From Alphaproteobacteria bacterium (GTDB lineage: Bacteria > Pseudomonadota > Alphaproteobacteria > ATCC43930 > CGMCC-115725), in assembly GCA_019237175.1 (NCBI GenBank), contig JAFAHP010000800.1:1-6456 (forward strand): a stretch of DNA of 6,456 nucleotides. Direction: 5' to 3'. The notes under the pieces are model-generated. The model was not told the DNA's origin. It saw nothing but the letters and a program-made list of their open reading frames with translations, and ran no database searches. Both the position numbers and the translations under genes were made by a program. Positions 5,687-6,456 of this stretch are shown piece by piece (the stretch's first letter is position 1; each line of letters opens with the position of its first letter).

Positions 5687-6456
5687 TGGCAATCCTCGTC
5701 AAAGCCGCCACCAAGGTGCTCTGCCAGGGCTTTACCGGCTCGCAGGGCACGTTCCATTCAGAGCAGGCGATTGCCTACGGCACGAGGATGGTCGGCGGCG
5801 TGACACCCGGTAAAGGTGGCACCCGCCATCTCGATTTGCCGGTGTTCAACACGGTGCATGAAGCGGTTGCCGCGACCGGCTGCGATGCCAGCGTGATTTA
5901 CGTGCCCGCACCCTTTGCCGCCGACGCGATCCTCGAAGCGATCGACGCCGGTATCCCGCTCGTTGCCTGCATCACCGAGGGCATCCCGATCCTCGACATG
6001 GTTCGCGTCAAGCGGGCGCTTTCCGGAACCAAAACCCGTCTGATCGGTCCCAACTGCCCCGGCGTCATCACCCCGGACGAATGCAAGATCGGCATCATGC
6101 CGGGCCACATCCATCGCCGCGGCCCGATCGGTATCGTCTCGCGCTCGGGCACCTTGACCTACGAAGCGGTGGCGCAGACGACCACGGTCGGGCTCGGCCA
6201 GTCAACTTGTGTCGGCATCGGCGGTGACCCGGTGCACGGCACCAACTTTGTCGAAGTGCTGGAGATGTTTTTGGCCGACGACGAAACGCAAGCGATCGTC
6301 ATGATCGGCGAAATCGGCGGCAGTGAGGAAGAGGACGGCGCAGCATTCCTGAAATCATCGCGCTGCAAAAAACCGGTGGTCGGTTTTATCGCCGGCGCCA
6401 CGGCACCCCCCGGCCGGCGCATGGGCCATGCGGGTGCAATTATCGCCGGCGGCAAG
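5686..6456 (+). CDS. sucD: Succinyl-CoA synthetase subunit alpha, 3' truncated by window edge
   Basis: CoA-binding subunit that carries the phosphohistidine intermediate of succinyl-CoA synthetase. The start ATG shares its A with the sucC stop (TGATG), so the two subunits are translationally coupled. 257 codons are present and no stop is reached; the family has about 290, so roughly 33 residues are missing. Visible: CoA-binding Rossmann start CQGFTGSQGTFHSEQAIAYG (13-32), GGVTPGKGG (37-45), YVPAPFAADAILEA, CITEGIPILDM, GPNCPGVITP (121-130), SRSGTLTYEA (152-161), GEIGG with Glu209, and the phosphorylated His248 in GRRMGHAGAI, near the right edge. The absence of a malate-CoA ligase-type insertion after the RVKR segment also favours SucD over MtkB. 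Related operons continue with sucA and sucB; this cannot be checked here. Confidence 0.97.
   Translation, partial: MAILVKAATKVLCQGFTGSQGTFHSEQAIAYGTRMVGGVTPGKGGTRHLDLPVFNTVHEAVAATGCDASVIYVPAPFAADAILEAIDAGIPLVACITEGIPILDMVRVKRALSGTKTRLIGPNCPGVITPDECKIGIMPGHIHRRGPIGIVSRSGTLTYEAVAQTTTVGLGQSTCVGIGGDPVHGTNFVEVLEMFLADDETQAIVMIGEIGGSEEEDGAAFLKSSRCKKPVVGFIAGATAPPGRRMGHAGAIIAGGK

Noticed and set aside
4517..6456. Malate-CoA ligase (mtkA/mtkB) of the serine cycle instead of sucC/sucD
   Set aside because: The NIFGGIMRCDVIAEGV motif, the SucD-type GPNCPGVITPDECKIGIMPG segment and the lack of the MtkB insertion match succinyl-CoA synthetase.

Overview
The window is GC-rich chromosomal DNA that reads like an alphaproteobacterium, probably a Rhodospirillales-type lineage. 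The signs are the mdh-sucC-sucD gene order, SucC/SucD sequences close in wording to alphaproteobacterial ones, a short bactofilin with the conserved MFSRK amino terminus, and a membrane-anchored ECF anti-sigma factor of a kind common in that class. The lineage is judged from remembered family sequences, not from a search.

Layout from left to right. (1) 1-408, plus strand: the carboxyl half of endonuclease III (nth), cut by the left window edge, with a long Ala/Arg/Pro tail. (2) 371-997, minus strand: a bactofilin gene whose 3' end overlaps the nth 3' end by 38 bp tail to tail. Just upstream on the same strand, 1013-1240 may encode a 75-residue unknown protein that would be co-transcribed with it. 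(3) 1241-1724: about 480 bp with no convincing gene. (4) 1725-3091, minus strand: an ECF sigma factor followed by its membrane anti-sigma factor, overlapping by ATGA. (5) 3092-3552: a 461-bp divergent intergenic region that must carry the control regions of both the sigma pair and the TCA genes. It contains a nested perfect inverted repeat at 3134-3178. (6) 3553-6456, plus strand: mdh, sucC and the first 257 codons of sucD, tightly packed (4-nt gap, then a TGATG stop/start overlap) and running off the right edge.

How the genes work together: malate dehydrogenase and the two succinyl-CoA synthetase subunits form a classic TCA-cycle operon, which in related bacteria continues into the 2-oxoglutarate dehydrogenase genes. 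The sigma/anti-sigma pair is a self-contained signal-transduction module: the anti-sigma has one membrane segment and a C-terminal domain presumably outside the cytoplasm, and it has no cysteines, so a zinc/thiol switch is excluded. The bactofilin is a cytoskeletal protein and Nth is a DNA-repair enzyme; neither has an obvious functional tie to its neighbours.

Overall this is mostly ordinary core genome. I see no mobile element, CRISPR array, tRNA or rRNA, and no evidence of a new multi-gene system. The points most worth a second look are the structured leader ahead of the sigma gene, the possible two-start bactofilin and the small unknown ORF upstream of it.
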